DNA of 64,000 nt from Enterovibrio gelatinilyticus (GCF_028683095.1 NZ_JAJUBC010000005.1:124001-188000), one strand, 5' to 3'; numbered from the stretch's first letter, positions 39,643 through 50,200 are shown. Numbers and translations: made by a program. Notes: generated by a model from the letters alone, not told the origin.

Positions 39643-39848
39643 TTTTAATCATAGTTAAGTATGCTGAGTACCGTCCGTCTTAATAACCACACTCGAGTTA
39701 GACATTATAACATTATAGCTAGCAGGAAGGTTTTTATAGTCCCTCAGCGGTATTAACGTTCGATTTCGCCTGTGGAAAATGAAAAGCGCGCGAACAAGTG
39801 TCAAAAAGCGTTTTTTACTGAGTCGGTGGCCAATCAAATTATCATAAA

Positions 39849-40535
39849 CTAAGTTTCTTCAATTACCTCTCTGACCAATCTCGGTACTACCTGATAAAGC
39901 CACTTACTGCGGTCTTGCTTGCTGTCGCCAAAATGCAATTCCCTATGACAGTTTGGGCAAAGTGCGACGGTATTTTCAACAGTATCCGAACCGCCTTCAG
40001 AGAGTCTTACAACATGATGCACTTCTAAGTAAGGCTCTCCATTCTCTTTGATGAAAGGGGCCTCTGCGCCACAGCATTCACATAGCCCTTTCGCTTGCGC
40101 TAGTACCCAGCCTTTTACTTCACGGCTGCGCTCATAAACGGAGGTTTTAGCTTCGGTCGCTTTCGGTTTTTTTACGCCCTTAGGTTTTTCGCCAATGACA
40201 TACTTGCCTAGGACTACGCTCCAGTCACCCTCTTGAACTTGCCCTTGTTGAGGCAGTTTCTTCCAAATTATTTCTTCAATTTCTTTTAAGGCGTTCTTAC
40301 CTACATTTTTCAATGGTTTTAAACCACCCACCCAAGGCAGTCCCATCTGATCAAGAACATACGAAATATTGTGAAAACGATAAGAAAATGAGTTCTCGGT
40401 TCGCCCGTACTTTTCCGCAAGTTTGCGATAGAAATGAGTTTTTATGGGTTTTTCGCCATTTTTTTCTTTTTGTTGTAGGTCTAGATAGGCCTCAACAGAA
40501 GCAGAAAGCTCTTCATGGCTCCACTTGGTTTTCAT
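39849..40535 (-). CDS. HNH endonuclease
   Basis: 228 residues. The N-terminal 100 residues resemble a small helical DNA-binding module (WSHEELSASVEAYL, TENSFSYRFHNISYVL). The C-terminal HNH/McrA-type nuclease has zinc cysteines in GLCECCGAEAPF and ALCPNCHRELH, with catalytic YLEVHHVVRLSEGGSD. Such proteins act as stand-alone modified-DNA restriction enzymes or as parts of restriction loci. Opposite strand to the cassette before it; 206 bp separate them with no feature seen. Confidence 0.88.
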   Translation of the reverse strand: MKTKWSHEELSASVEAYLDLQQKEKNGEKPIKTHFYRKLAEKYGRTENSFSYRFHNISYVLDQMGLPWVGGLKPLKNVGKNALKEIEEIIWKKLPQQGQVQEGDWSVVLGKYVIGEKPKGVKKPKATEAKTSVYERSREVKGWVLAQAKGLCECCGAEAPFIKENGEPYLEVHHVVRLSEGGSDTVENTVALCPNCHRELHFGDSKQDRSKWLYQVVPRLVREVIEET

Positions 40536-40681
40536 TCATTTACAACACGTTACTGATACTCGCATTAATTTATAGTGGTATCAGTAAGGCGGATACGCCT
40601 AAAGTCTCATATCGCGATCGGCATTTAAAAAACATCAATGAACTGACCACAAATCATCCAAAAGTAAGATCGTTTTTTTAC

Positions 40682-42400
40682 TCACCACTCCCCCACCAGC
40701 AACCGGCTCTTAACGCCTGCCACCTGTAACTGAATGGCATCAAACACGGCATCGAAGTCTCTTTCGTTGGTGCTGATATTGGGGAGTGACAGCACGGCTT
40801 CGCTGAAAAAGCGGGTTTGATCGTGTTCGCTTTCCCATGCCAGTTGCCAAAAATCGAGTATTCGGGTTTTCGCGCTTTCTAAGCGTTGCTTGGAAGGCAC
40901 GCGGTTGAGTTTGGTAAGGTTTTCTTTTTCAGTAGTGGGGAAGAGGTTCCACATGTCGTTATTCGGCCAATAAGCGAATGGCAGGCAATGGTCGACATGG
41001 TATTTGTCGTTGAGTTTGGTGTTGCTCCACACACTGACGATTTGATGTTGGTTTTCACGCAGCGATTCAATGCGCTTTCGCACGTTACGCGTGTCGTGGC
41101 TGGCATCAATCCACGCTAAACAATCATGATAGGTTTGCAGCGAAATAGCGCGTTGTTGGTTCAGTTCGTAACGGCGCATTTCCGCTATCCACTGGTTCAC
41201 CACCAGCGGTTCAATCCAGCTTGCATACAGCCTTAAACAATCCCACAGGCTCTCTTCGAGCGTGAATATCCCAAAGCTACTGAGAAACTCGCTGTCGATA
41301 ACAAAGCTTGAGCGCGTTTGGGTTTTATTTCGCTCCATGGCGAACAGCGGTTTGGTGATGTCACTGCGGTAGGTGAATTTCACAGGGCCAGATTTCAACG
41401 TTGTGATGGTGTCGCGAATCGCTTTTTGCAGCGCAAGCGCCTCTTCGCCAGAGAAAAATGCGCCTATCGCTAAATCATCAGCCGCAAGGCCTTTGAGTTT
41501 CCCCCACCCTGCGTCTTTGACAAAGCTCAGCCCTTTGTTTGGGTCACTGTTTTGCTGAATGCCCATGCCGTTGCCTGCGTCGGTATCAAGCAGGCGTTTG
41601 TATTGTCGCATCCAATAAAGTGCCACCAACCCTAATGGAATGGCGACGTGCTTGTCGGTGCGATCGACCAAGGCGCCAGGGTGTGCATCGGCGATGCGCA
41701 GCAGTGTACGCAACAAGGCCAATTTGTATGTCGCGGCTTTACTGTCATTCACGATCACATGACGCACGGTAAGCAAATCGCCAGAGCCATCGTCCGGCAG
41801 CGTGAGCACGACGGTCTGCCACTTCACGCAGTCACGCCCAAGGGAGTCGGCCTGCACATCGGTTTTCAAGCGCACTTGCAGCGCATGGTCTTTGGCGTAT
41901 TGCTCGATTTCTTCAACAGACACAGCATGTGCGGTTCTTGCATCATCAAAACTGCCGTGACGAAGCGTGATCACCAATCGGCCATTGGGCGCTAATACGT
42001 TGGCGAGTTTTCGAAAGGCGCGGGCTCTATCACTGGGTGCGATGTGCATCCAAACCGCTGACAGTAAAATGCAGTCAAAGCGGAGGCTGAGCTGATTCAC
42101 CACCTTCAATTCAGGCAAAGTATCGGAAAGCCAGGTCACAGGAAGTGACTGTGTACGCGCTTCGCCAATGGCACGAAACGCATCGGCAGGTTCAACGGCG
42201 TAAACATCACAGCCACGCTTGGCAAACCATGCCGCATCTCCGCCATTGCCAGCCCCCACATCCAACACTTTGCAGGTGCGATCGTTGCCTTCAGGCCAAT
42301 ATAGACGCCAACTGTCATGAACCTGTTCAAAGGTCACTTGTTGATATTGGGCATCAAGTGTTTGTGCATGGGTATGGTAGTGCTGAATCGTCCGGTTCAT
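40682..42400 (-). CDS. Fusion of class I SAM methyltransferase and HNH nuclease
   Basis: 572 residues. N-terminal class I methyltransferase with VLDVGAGNGGDAAWFAKRG (about 45-63), acidic loop YAVEPADAF and WMHIAPSDRARAFRKL, closest in style to methyltransferase 11/tellurite-type domains. A helical middle part of about 200 residues follows. The C-terminal region holds an HNH-like motif (DKYHVDHCLPFAYWPNND near 468, then MWNLFPTTEKENLTKLNRVP). HNH segments like this occur in DUF1524/GmrD-type nucleases. The link of a methyltransferase to a nuclease suggests DNA or RNA modification-cleavage. The substrate is unknown. Confidence 0.78.
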   Translation of the reverse strand: MNRTIQHYHTHAQTLDAQYQQVTFEQVHDSWRLYWPEGNDRTCKVLDVGAGNGGDAAWFAKRGCDVYAVEPADAFRAIGEARTQSLPVTWLSDTLPELKVVNQLSLRFDCILLSAVWMHIAPSDRARAFRKLANVLAPNGRLVITLRHGSFDDARTAHAVSVEEIEQYAKDHALQVRLKTDVQADSLGRDCVKWQTVVLTLPDDGSGDLLTVRHVIVNDSKAATYKLALLRTLLRIADAHPGALVDRTDKHVAIPLGLVALYWMRQYKRLLDTDAGNGMGIQQNSDPNKGLSFVKDAGWGKLKGLAADDLAIGAFFSGEEALALQKAIRDTITTLKSGPVKFTYRSDITKPLFAMERNKTQTRSSFVIDSEFLSSFGIFTLEESLWDCLRLYASWIEPLVVNQWIAEMRRYELNQQRAISLQTYHDCLAWIDASHDTRNVRKRIESLRENQHQIVSVWSNTKLNDKYHVDHCLPFAYWPNNDMWNLFPTTEKENLTKLNRVPSKQRLESAKTRILDFWQLAWESEHDQTRFFSEAVLSLPNISTNERDFDAVFDAIQLQVAGVKSRLLVGEW

Positions 42401-42586
42401 GGCTTGGGATAATATGAGTGGTGTATCAATTGTACTGTGTACGGACTTTTATGCACGGCGAATTGAATGAAAACGCGATGGTGGTTAGACACGCCCATCA
42501 CTCAGTGAACGAGTGCACAAATAAGACAGTTCAACGGCTTATAATATTGATAGGCTAAAACACCCAAAGCCTAAGATTAATGGATT

Positions 42587-43510
42587 ATGACTATCAGGTT
42601 TTCTCTTAAACAAACACCATACATGAGCGCTTGTTTCTTTTCGTTACTGCTGACAAATGGCACTTCAGCCGCAGATAACGTCACTCGCTATAACGCAGTG
42701 TTCAAATCCACAAGTGCCTACTGCTTTTCCTATGTCAACGGCTTGAGTGTGTTGGACAATCTAATGACATCTTCAGGTACTGCTTCTGCGGGTTACGATA
42801 TAACTGCAATTCTCGAAAATGGGCTCAACACGCTTTCAATTAAAGTTGCCTCTGTTACCGCACCGCAGAACCTCGATTTTGTTAGTGATGCGAAGTGCGA
42901 GTTCTCTGTTGTCCCATATGGCACCAAAGATGAGCAGGATAGTATCCCCGTTTTAGCGACAGTGAATGACAACAATCGTGCGACTGGCTTGAATACACCA
43001 CACTACAGCGGGACAAAATTACTGGGAACCGTAGAAGAAGGCACCGTCGAAGGCTCGGTGCTCTACGAGGTGAAACGTACGTTTGTCGCTGCTGGCCTAC
43101 CCAACTGGTCATGGACAACCTCAGAGCCATACACACTCAGCCAGAACAATCTCCAGAAACTGAGAGATCGCTATCTGGCACTTTGGGCACTGTTATCCCA
43201 AAAAGACGCTGATGCTTTGGGTGCTGAAAGCGAAATTGCGATGCGTGAACATGGCTTATCGATAGGTTATTCTGCTGATGAGTACTGGCAGTCTTTCGGC
43301 TTCAAGCAAGACTTTGCAGACGGTTACGAAGCCTTACCCATTGATTGGAGCTTGTATGACTTTGTCAGCTACAAGAATGGACGCTTGTTTCGGCTGGAAG
43401 ATCCCGACGGTCAGTCTCCACTTCGGATCGGTAAAAAAGAGGAAGAGAGCTACATCACCTATAACCCACTGTTTTCTTATATCGACGGCAAGCTTGTCAT
43501 CATGAGATAA
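42587..43510 (+). CDS. Unknown periplasmic protein upstream of hcp
   Basis: 307 residues with a signal peptide (KQTPYMSACFFSLLLTNG to TSAADN). An N-terminal beta domain (GYDITAILENGLNTLSIKVA) looks Ig-like; the rest is alpha/beta without a recognised family. It lies 208 bp before hcp on the same strand, and proteins of this layout occur near T6SS genes, where they may be immunity or accessory factors. No lipobox, so probably free in the periplasm. Gaps 42401-42586 and 43511-43660 show no other gene. Confidence 0.7.
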   Translation: MTIRFSLKQTPYMSACFFSLLLTNGTSAADNVTRYNAVFKSTSAYCFSYVNGLSVLDNLMTSSGTASAGYDITAILENGLNTLSIKVASVTAPQNLDFVSDAKCEFSVVPYGTKDEQDSIPVLATVNDNNRATGLNTPHYSGTKLLGTVEEGTVEGSVLYEVKRTFVAAGLPNWSWTTSEPYTLSQNNLQKLRDRYLALWALLSQKDADALGAESEIAMREHGLSIGYSADEYWQSFGFKQDFADGYEALPIDWSLYDFVSYKNGRLFRLEDPDGQSPLRIGKKEEESYITYNPLFSYIDGKLVIMR

Positions 43511-43660
43511 CCCAAACCCAAAGCTTTCTTTATCACTCATCCCATATTTTTTGAGCAATTTTTCGCTCACTGGGCCATTTCTCGCCTAAAAAGCGGGTAA
43601 CTTTTCGCCCCGTCGATAAATCAATCAACATAAGCCTCTGTATTTATTGAATAATGATAA

Positions 43661-43677
43661 TGGCACGAATTGTGATT
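43661..43677 (+). promoter_or_regulatory. Candidate sigma-54 promoter of hcp
   Basis: TGGCACGAATTGTGATT: a perfect -24 block TGGCAC, then a -12 block GTGA where TTGC is the consensus, so the -12 GC is GA here. Position 42 bp before the hcp ATG is right. In V. cholerae hcp/vgrG auxiliary operons are driven by RpoN with VasH, which supports the assignment despite the imperfect -12. Confidence 0.5.
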
Positions 43678-43718
43678 AGTTATGTGTTCTTCTTATCGCA
43701 ATCTAAAAGGACATTACG

Positions 43719-44237
43719 ATGCCAACTCCTTGTTATATCGCCATCGAAGGCAAAACTCAGGGCAACATCACTGCTGGTGCATTTACTGCTGATTCTGTGG
43801 GTAACATTTATGTTGAAGGCCACGAAGACCAAATGCTGGTTCAAGCGTTTGACCACATTGTGACAGTACCCACTGACCCACAAAGCGGTCAGCCTTCAGG
43901 CCAACGTGTACATAAGCCGTTCAAGTTCACTGTAGCGCTGAACAAAGCCGTGCCGCTGATGTACAACTCACTGGCGTCAGGCGAAATGCTGCCAAAGATT
44001 GAACTAAAATGGTACCGCACCTCAGTAGAAGGTAAGCAAGAGCACTTCTTCTCGACCATTTTGACTGACGGCACCATCATCGATATCGATTGCCAAATGC
44101 CGCATTGTCAGGACGCGGGTAAGAAAGAGTTCACCCAACTGGTGACGGTGTCTGTGGCATACCGCAAGATTGACTGGGAACACACAGTCGCAGGTACATC
44201 AGGTGCTGATGACTGGCGTGCGCCAATTGAAGCGTAA
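43719..44237 (+). CDS. hcp: Hcp, T6SS inner-tube protein
   Basis: 172 residues, the V. cholerae Hcp length. Hexameric rings stack into the tube fired by the type VI secretion apparatus; Hcp also carries effectors. Motifs MPTPCYIAIEGKTQGNITAG, GHEDQMLVQAFDH and the C-terminal RKIDWEHTVAGTSGADDW are typical. No sheath, baseplate or ClpV genes are in the window, so this is an auxiliary cluster relying on a main T6SS locus elsewhere. Confidence 0.97.
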   Translation: MPTPCYIAIEGKTQGNITAGAFTADSVGNIYVEGHEDQMLVQAFDHIVTVPTDPQSGQPSGQRVHKPFKFTVALNKAVPLMYNSLASGEMLPKIELKWYRTSVEGKQEHFFSTILTDGTIIDIDCQMPHCQDAGKKEFTQLVTVSVAYRKIDWEHTVAGTSGADDWRAPIEA

Positions 44238-44310
44238 AGCTTTTTGGCAAAAGGTAGAGCGCGTTAACACACGTTTTTTGTCAACCGCTCACTGACACCT
44301 TTTGCAACCA

Positions 44311-44336
44311 ACCCGCCCTCGGGCGGGTTTTGTCGT
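44311..44336 (+). terminator. Terminator or attenuator between hcp and vgrG
   Basis: ACCCGCC-CTCG-GGCGGGT followed by TTTTG. A short T-run suggests partial read-through, giving high hcp and lower vgrG expression. Confidence 0.7.
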
Positions 44337-44383
44337 CAAGCAATGACGCCTGACGATACTTCGTTTTAAGCAGGGATGATTTA

Positions 44384-46450
44384 ATGGCTACGGAAAGCGG
44401 TCTCCAATTCACTCTTACCGTCGAAGGCTTGCCTGACGACACCTTTGCTGTGCTTGAATTCTCGGGGGAGTCAGCACTCTCAGCCCCCTATTGGTATCAG
44501 GTCAAACTTGCTAGCCGGCAGGATACGGTGTCCAGAGACGCGGTGGTTGACTGCAATGTGACCCTCAAGCTGTGGCGTGATGGCGAGCTTGCGCAGCGCA
44601 TTCATGGCATTGTCCGTCGCTTCACCCGTGGTGATACTGGTGCTAGTCATACGTTTTACACGTTAGAGATAGTGCCCGCTTTGTCTCGGCTTTCACTGCG
44701 CCAAAATAGCCGTATTTTTCAGCAGCAATCCACGCCTGAAATCATCAGTATTCTGCTTCAGGAAATGGGCATTGATGACTATGCCTTTTCGCTTTCAGCA
44801 ACACCTCAAATACGCGAATACTGTGTTCAATACCGGGAGACAGATTTAGCGTTTCTCCAACGTCTCGCCGCCGAAGAAGGCATTTTCTATTGCTTTTTGT
44901 CTGCCAAAGACAAGCACACGGTGTTGTTTTCCGATGACACCCAGACTTTGCCCTCGTCTGGGCAGGCTTTCCTCTACAACACCAACGTCGGGGGCATCAG
45001 TGACCAACCGTTCGTTAAAGGCTGGCAATTTACGGCGCAAGCCCGACCGTCTTCCGTCACGCTCAAGGATTACAGTTTCAAAAAGCCCGCGTACAGCTTT
45101 CTACAAAACAAGGCAGGCACCGAGATGGCCTTCCAGCGCGGCACGTATGAACATTATGACTACCCTGGCCGCTTCAAAAGCGATACCTCAGGAAAGCCGT
45201 TTACCCAATATCGTCTCGAGCATTTGCGCAGTAATGCGATGACTGCCACGGCGTCCAGTAACATCATGCAGGTCGATGCGGGTCAGGTCTTTGATCTGAT
45301 TGAGCACCCTGATAATGCCAACAACCGTGACTGGGTGGTGGTAAGCATGAACTGCCAAGGTACCCAACCACAGGCACTCGAAGAGCGCGGCGGCGAAGGT
45401 ATGACCACCTTTCACAATACGTTTTCGGTCATCCCTGGTCATCGCCCTTGGCGGCCTGAGCCACAGGCGAGACCCTGCGTGCATGGCCCTCAAGTTGCCA
45501 TTGTCACGGGCCCAGAGGGGGAAGAGATTTTCTGTGATGAATATGGGCGCGTGAAAGTGCAGTTCCCGTGGGACCGATACGGCAACAGCGATGAAAATTC
45601 CAGCTGTTGGGTGCGCGTTTCTCAAAGCTGGGCGGGCGCACAATACGGCATGATGGCGATACCGCGCATCGGCCATGAAGTGATTGTTTCCTTCTTAGAG
45701 GGCGACCCAGACCAACCGATCATTACTGGACGCACCTACCACGCGACCAATGTGCCGCCCTACCCGCTGCCGGCCAATAAAACCCGCACGGTGCTCAGAA
45801 CCGAAACCCATCAGGGGGAAGGCTTTAACGAGTTGCGTTTTGAAGACCAAGCAGGACAAGAAGAAATCTACGTGCATGCCCAAAAGGACATGAACCTGCT
45901 GGTGGAGAACGACCGCAAAGACAACATCAAACATGACTTGCACTTGGATGTGGAGAACGAACGCTTTTCTCACATCAAAGTGGATGACCATCTGACCGTC
46001 GATGGACAAAGCAAAACACACGTCAAAGGCGACAAGACGGTGGTCACCGACCAATCTTTCCATATCAAAGCGGGGAAAGCACTGCTCAACGAAGCAGGCT
46101 CAGAAATTCACCACAAAGCCGGTCAGAAAGTGGTGATTGAGGCGGGCACCGAGATCACCCTGAAAGTCGGGGGCAACTTCGTCAAAATCGACCCCGCAGG
46201 TGTGCATATTGTCGGCTCTGCGGTCAACCTCAACTCAGGCGGTGCGTCGGGCTCAGGCTCGGGATTTGGTGGGGTCATGCCAATGATGCCGAATGGGGTG
46301 ACAGCCCCGAAAGCGCCAGAGGAAATACAGCCCAATTTTGCCACTGCCCTGCTTTATGCGGCAGAGGCCAACCTTGTTATGCTCCCGCTCTGTGGTCAGC
46401 AAGCTGATGGTACGTGTTCACTGGGGAACGATTGTCGATGCAAACCGTAA
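44384..46450 (+). CDS. vgrG: VgrG, T6SS spike protein
   Basis: 688 residues. Residues 1 to about 360 are the gp27-like trimer base (VSRDAVVDCNVTLKLWRDGE). About 375-460 is the gp5 OB-fold (EYGRVKVQFPWDRYGN, SCWVRVSQSWAGAQYG). Then a beta-helix needle is built of short V/D-rich repeats (NIKHDLHLDVEN, THVKGDKTVV). The last 60 residues after a Gly/Ser-rich linker form a non-catalytic extension with three cysteines (CSLGNDCRCKP), probably the adaptor-docking end. No actin-crosslinking or lysozyme domain is fused. The end overlaps the adaptor gene by 13 bp. Confidence 0.96.
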   Translation: MATESGLQFTLTVEGLPDDTFAVLEFSGESALSAPYWYQVKLASRQDTVSRDAVVDCNVTLKLWRDGELAQRIHGIVRRFTRGDTGASHTFYTLEIVPALSRLSLRQNSRIFQQQSTPEIISILLQEMGIDDYAFSLSATPQIREYCVQYRETDLAFLQRLAAEEGIFYCFLSAKDKHTVLFSDDTQTLPSSGQAFLYNTNVGGISDQPFVKGWQFTAQARPSSVTLKDYSFKKPAYSFLQNKAGTEMAFQRGTYEHYDYPGRFKSDTSGKPFTQYRLEHLRSNAMTATASSNIMQVDAGQVFDLIEHPDNANNRDWVVVSMNCQGTQPQALEERGGEGMTTFHNTFSVIPGHRPWRPEPQARPCVHGPQVAIVTGPEGEEIFCDEYGRVKVQFPWDRYGNSDENSSCWVRVSQSWAGAQYGMMAIPRIGHEVIVSFLEGDPDQPIITGRTYHATNVPPYPLPANKTRTVLRTETHQGEGFNELRFEDQAGQEEIYVHAQKDMNLLVENDRKDNIKHDLHLDVENERFSHIKVDDHLTVDGQSKTHVKGDKTVVTDQSFHIKAGKALLNEAGSEIHHKAGQKVVIEAGTEITLKVGGNFVKIDPAGVHIVGSAVNLNSGGASGSGSGFGGVMPMMPNGVTAPKAPEEIQPNFATALLYAAEANLVMLPLCGQQADGTCSLGNDCRCKP

Positions 46451-47265
46451 CGTCAAAAGACTTAGTGCGGGAGATAAACAAAACATCCCGTTTAGTATTG
46501 TTGTTGGATACGCCCTGTTTCGACGAGGTTGAGTGTTTTCAACTATTAGAAAATACGAAGAGTTACTCGCTATTCACAGGGACACCCTTTGCATCAATGC
46601 GTCAGGTATCCCCTCATCTAATAGAAATAGGCACAGAGCATCAAGCCCTACTTGAAGCCTGTCTGGAAAAACGTTCAGGCTGTATTATCGCCAGTAACAA
46701 GCCGCTTAAAGATATGCAACAAGCACTCGCAAAGCAGCTGGTAGTAGAAAGCTCAGATCAAGGTACCTGCTATCTGCGGTTTTACTCCCCCATGGTGACA
46801 CGCGCACTCGTCGATACGCAACACAACCCTACGCCTTCATGGCCACTAGCAGACTCACTTTATGTACCGCATTACCATCTAAACTCTTGGCAGTGCATGC
46901 CACTCAATGGCGTGCGACAAGGCATCACCACCACCATGCATATACAACTGGCTAAGCAAATGCAGATACAGCGAACAGCCTATGCATTGCGTTTGTCCGC
47001 TGCAGAAGGAGAGATAAGCGCGTTGACGCATTATCGCTTTGCGCAAGCGGTGGTCGGATTCGCCGAGCTCACAGGTGTGACCTTTGCAGAAAAAGATACA
47101 TGGCACTCTCGGCTTTCCGATTGCCTCCCTCTTTTGAGTAACATCGATTGGGAGGCTTTTTTCTCCGACTATCAAACACCCGCTCTCGCTCTGCATGCCC
47201 TTACTGTTCGTACATCTCAGGCAGAGATGTTAGCCCCCCATTTGCAGGAACGCACACATGGATAA
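46438..47265 (+). CDS. DUF4123 T6SS effector adaptor (Tap/TEC type)
   Basis: 275 residues. DUF4123 proteins bind a VgrG tip and load a specific downstream effector, as Tap-1 does in V. cholerae. The pattern LVLLLDTPCFDEVECFQLLE at the start, a middle GCIIASNKPLKDMQQAL and YLRFYSPMVTRAL fits the family. The ATG at 46438 has GGGGAAC upstream and overlaps vgrG; the GTG at 46414 is a longer alternative. The stop overlaps the effector start by 8 bp. Confidence 0.88.
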   Translation: MQTVTSKDLVREINKTSRLVLLLDTPCFDEVECFQLLENTKSYSLFTGTPFASMRQVSPHLIEIGTEHQALLEACLEKRSGCIIASNKPLKDMQQALAKQLVVESSDQGTCYLRFYSPMVTRALVDTQHNPTPSWPLADSLYVPHYHLNSWQCMPLNGVRQGITTTMHIQLAKQMQIQRTAYALRLSAAEGEISALTHYRFAQAVVGFAELTGVTFAEKDTWHSRLSDCLPLLSNIDWEAFFSDYQTPALALHALTVRTSQAEMLAPHLQERTHG

Positions 47266-50200
47266 ACTCATTCTTCCCCCTTGCGCAACGCCCCCTTCAC
47301 GAGGGCCGCATCCCGTTGATCCAATGATACCGAGAGTGTGCGAAAATGAAAAAACGCCACTTGTTTATCATGACATCGCTTATCTTGTGGGAAGTGACCG
47401 CTTCTATTTGCTCACCGAAGAGGCCTGTCATTATTTGAGTCAGGCGGAAAAAAAGCTCGACGGTGTGACGGGAGAAGATCCTGAGGCCATGGCAGAATCT
47501 GGTTTACTCGATGGCACGACCGTCGCCCATTTATCTTCTTTCTTGTCGGCATCACAGGATCGAGACGAATACCATAAGCTAGAGGAGTGGTTAAACACAC
47601 CTGATCGCGGGTTATTTGGTCTAGAAAAAGCGCGGCATGAAAAAGACACCGTAAAAAAGCGCAGGGAGCTTAAATCGCTTCAAAAGAAAGCCCTGGAAGG
47701 CGCCAAACAAAAAGGGTATTCCTACAAAAATGGGGCGCTTTATACCCCAAGGGAAACCCAGATCCATACCCTTTTGAAGCAATACGCCAACGTCAAGCAA
47801 ACCTTCCTTGATAAAAAAGAACTCGCGCCCGCCGCGCAAGTGGCAGCCCTGCAAGACAACATGGATCTGCGTCGTTTAATTGGCAAAGAAGGGTCCGCAA
47901 TTATTGGCCCCGTTCGCGCCAATATCATTGCCTATTACGAGGCAGAGCAAGCTCTCGAAGTAACCAGTGAAGCGTTTAATGCCCTGGTAACCTGTATTGA
48001 GGACTTGGAAAAACTCGGGGTCGCCATGCCTGAATGTGCATTGGCCTTGGATGGGCAAGATGGCCACACAGCATTGGCCGACTACTATCAACTGCTTCAT
48101 GACGCGCAAACATTTGAAGACAGCTTGCGCGAGCGGTTGATGGCCTTAAGTAAATCGACGGACTACCGCAGAATTCCACCGTCGGCAATTCTAGCCGACG
48201 AATATACGCAGCTTAAAGAACTGGAAAACAAAGCAAACATACTCCATAACCGAGCCCATGAGTTAGCCTCAGAGCACCGACTATTGTTGGTTTGGTCACC
48301 TGATGACTACAAAGAGAAACCCCTGCAACGCCTGATGACAGACCGTTTCCCGTTGCGAGAATACCTGTTAGGCACCCCCAAACCAGGGGCAAGTCAAGTC
48401 CCTTTAGCCCAACTTCGCTACCTTAGCTTGGTAGATGTGCCGCACCCCACCAATCCTTCGGGCACCTTGATGATTGTAGATTTCACGGCCACCGCCTCCT
48501 TGGGCAAAGCATTTGAACACATCCTGAGTCAAGGTCTCGCGACGCCAATCCCGATAGAAGACGGTTGGTTTGACGAAAAAGGCCTATTTGCCCCCGAGCA
48601 CTTTCATGCATCACTGGCCGCCAAACGATGGGAAGTCAAAAGCCTTAAAGCTGACACGACAACATGGGACACAGCGGTATCCGGTATTCTGTACCGTGAT
48701 TTCATCAAAAAAAGGCTCGACCCCTTCGACAGCGCCCCTCAAGCACAATTTTTCCGATTTAGCACCGAGGCGTTTGCGCATGACTATACCAAGCGCATTT
48801 CGAATTTCACTTATGAAGAAAGTAGTTCCAGAATGTTTGAACGCGGGCGGCCCCCCACTGACAGCAACTCGCAAGGCTGGAGAGCGGTCCAAAAAGTGGA
48901 AGCCAAGTACAACCTTTATGCCGCAAAAGGCGAACTGAACGTGATACAGGCGAGTAACGGCCAACCTTACCTTTCCTTCCCAGATGAAAAAGACATCGAT
49001 GCAAAAAAAGATATCACCTTGTTATTGCGTGTACTCAACAAACATGACGGTAAGCCCGCGAAAGAAGAGACCATTGCTTTTAACCCCGGATTATTGAGGA
49101 CACGCCTTTACATCAAGGCTTACGGATTTGCTGGTGCCACCTTGGCAGGGCAAAAAGAAATGCGCTTTGAGTCCGGAGGACTGTCAGCGTTGACGCAGTT
49201 GCAGTCGTCCGATGCAACCTTAAACCTCGAAGCCAAAATCGGTGTTGAAATGGCGTGCTACTTAGATTGGTTCTTGCCCGATCGCTCACTGGACGGCATT
49301 AACGTGCCGGATTTCATTGTGCCGAACGACGTGAAAATGCTTACCACATTAAAAGGCCAACTCAAGGTAGAACTGGAAGGGAAAGTCTCCTCCCCTTTGC
49401 TGTTTAAATTCGTGAACGGTAAGTTGCATGTGCGCATGCAGGTAGGCCAAAGTTTCAAATTCGTGATTGAAGGGGAGGTGATGCCGCAGGCCATCGGCGC
49501 GTGGATATGGCAGTTTCAGCGAGTACTACGCGAGGCCAACTACCGCCCCGTTGATATCGTTGAAGATGACGAAACCTTTCAGGCCTTGTCCACAATGAGT
49601 CGGGTGTGCCTGCTGTCTCAGATGCAAATCGGTTTGTTTTTTGCGCACAAAAAAGACGTGTGGGATAAAGTGATGGGGATATTTGAAGGCAGTTCTGCAC
49701 CCACCGTAGCTCATTTGTTGGCCTTTGGTACCGAAAGCGCCCTGAAGCCTTGGCTGCAAATGCTGGTGCCGGAAGGCTTAGCGCCCTTGATTGAGACCCT
49801 GCTGAGTGAGCCAGATGCAGCAAGTATAAAGGAAAGCAAAGATGTGACGACCTTCTATAACGAAGATGACGTTTTAGCCATGCAACAAATCGGCTTGATG
49901 AAAATCTTTATGTGGCTGCATGAGCTCTGGTCACAGCGCCCGTCTGAAAGCGCTGCCGTAGTTCGCCAGGTCGAGGAAGCTCTCTCGCGCCTACAACGAA
50001 ATCATGGGATGCCACAACAGCGTAAGCTGGATTTTATGGCCAATTGTGACCGAATCAGAGCGATGCTGAATCGGTCCGCATACATCAATCCTAAAGAAAA
50101 ACCCAATTTATCTATAGCTTATAGTCGAACGGGCAAATCATTTAGTCATCACCACTTCAATGACCTTGTTATCGTGAAATACAACGAGGTGAAACAAAAC

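Noticed and set aside
39655-39837. 60-residue minus-strand frame between the cassette and the HNH gene
   Set aside because: No recognised family and no clear ribosome-binding site; too short to support.
40313-40729. 138-residue forward frame spanning the gap between the HNH gene and the methyltransferase-HNH gene
   Set aside because: Mostly antisense to the HNH gene and with no coherent domain.
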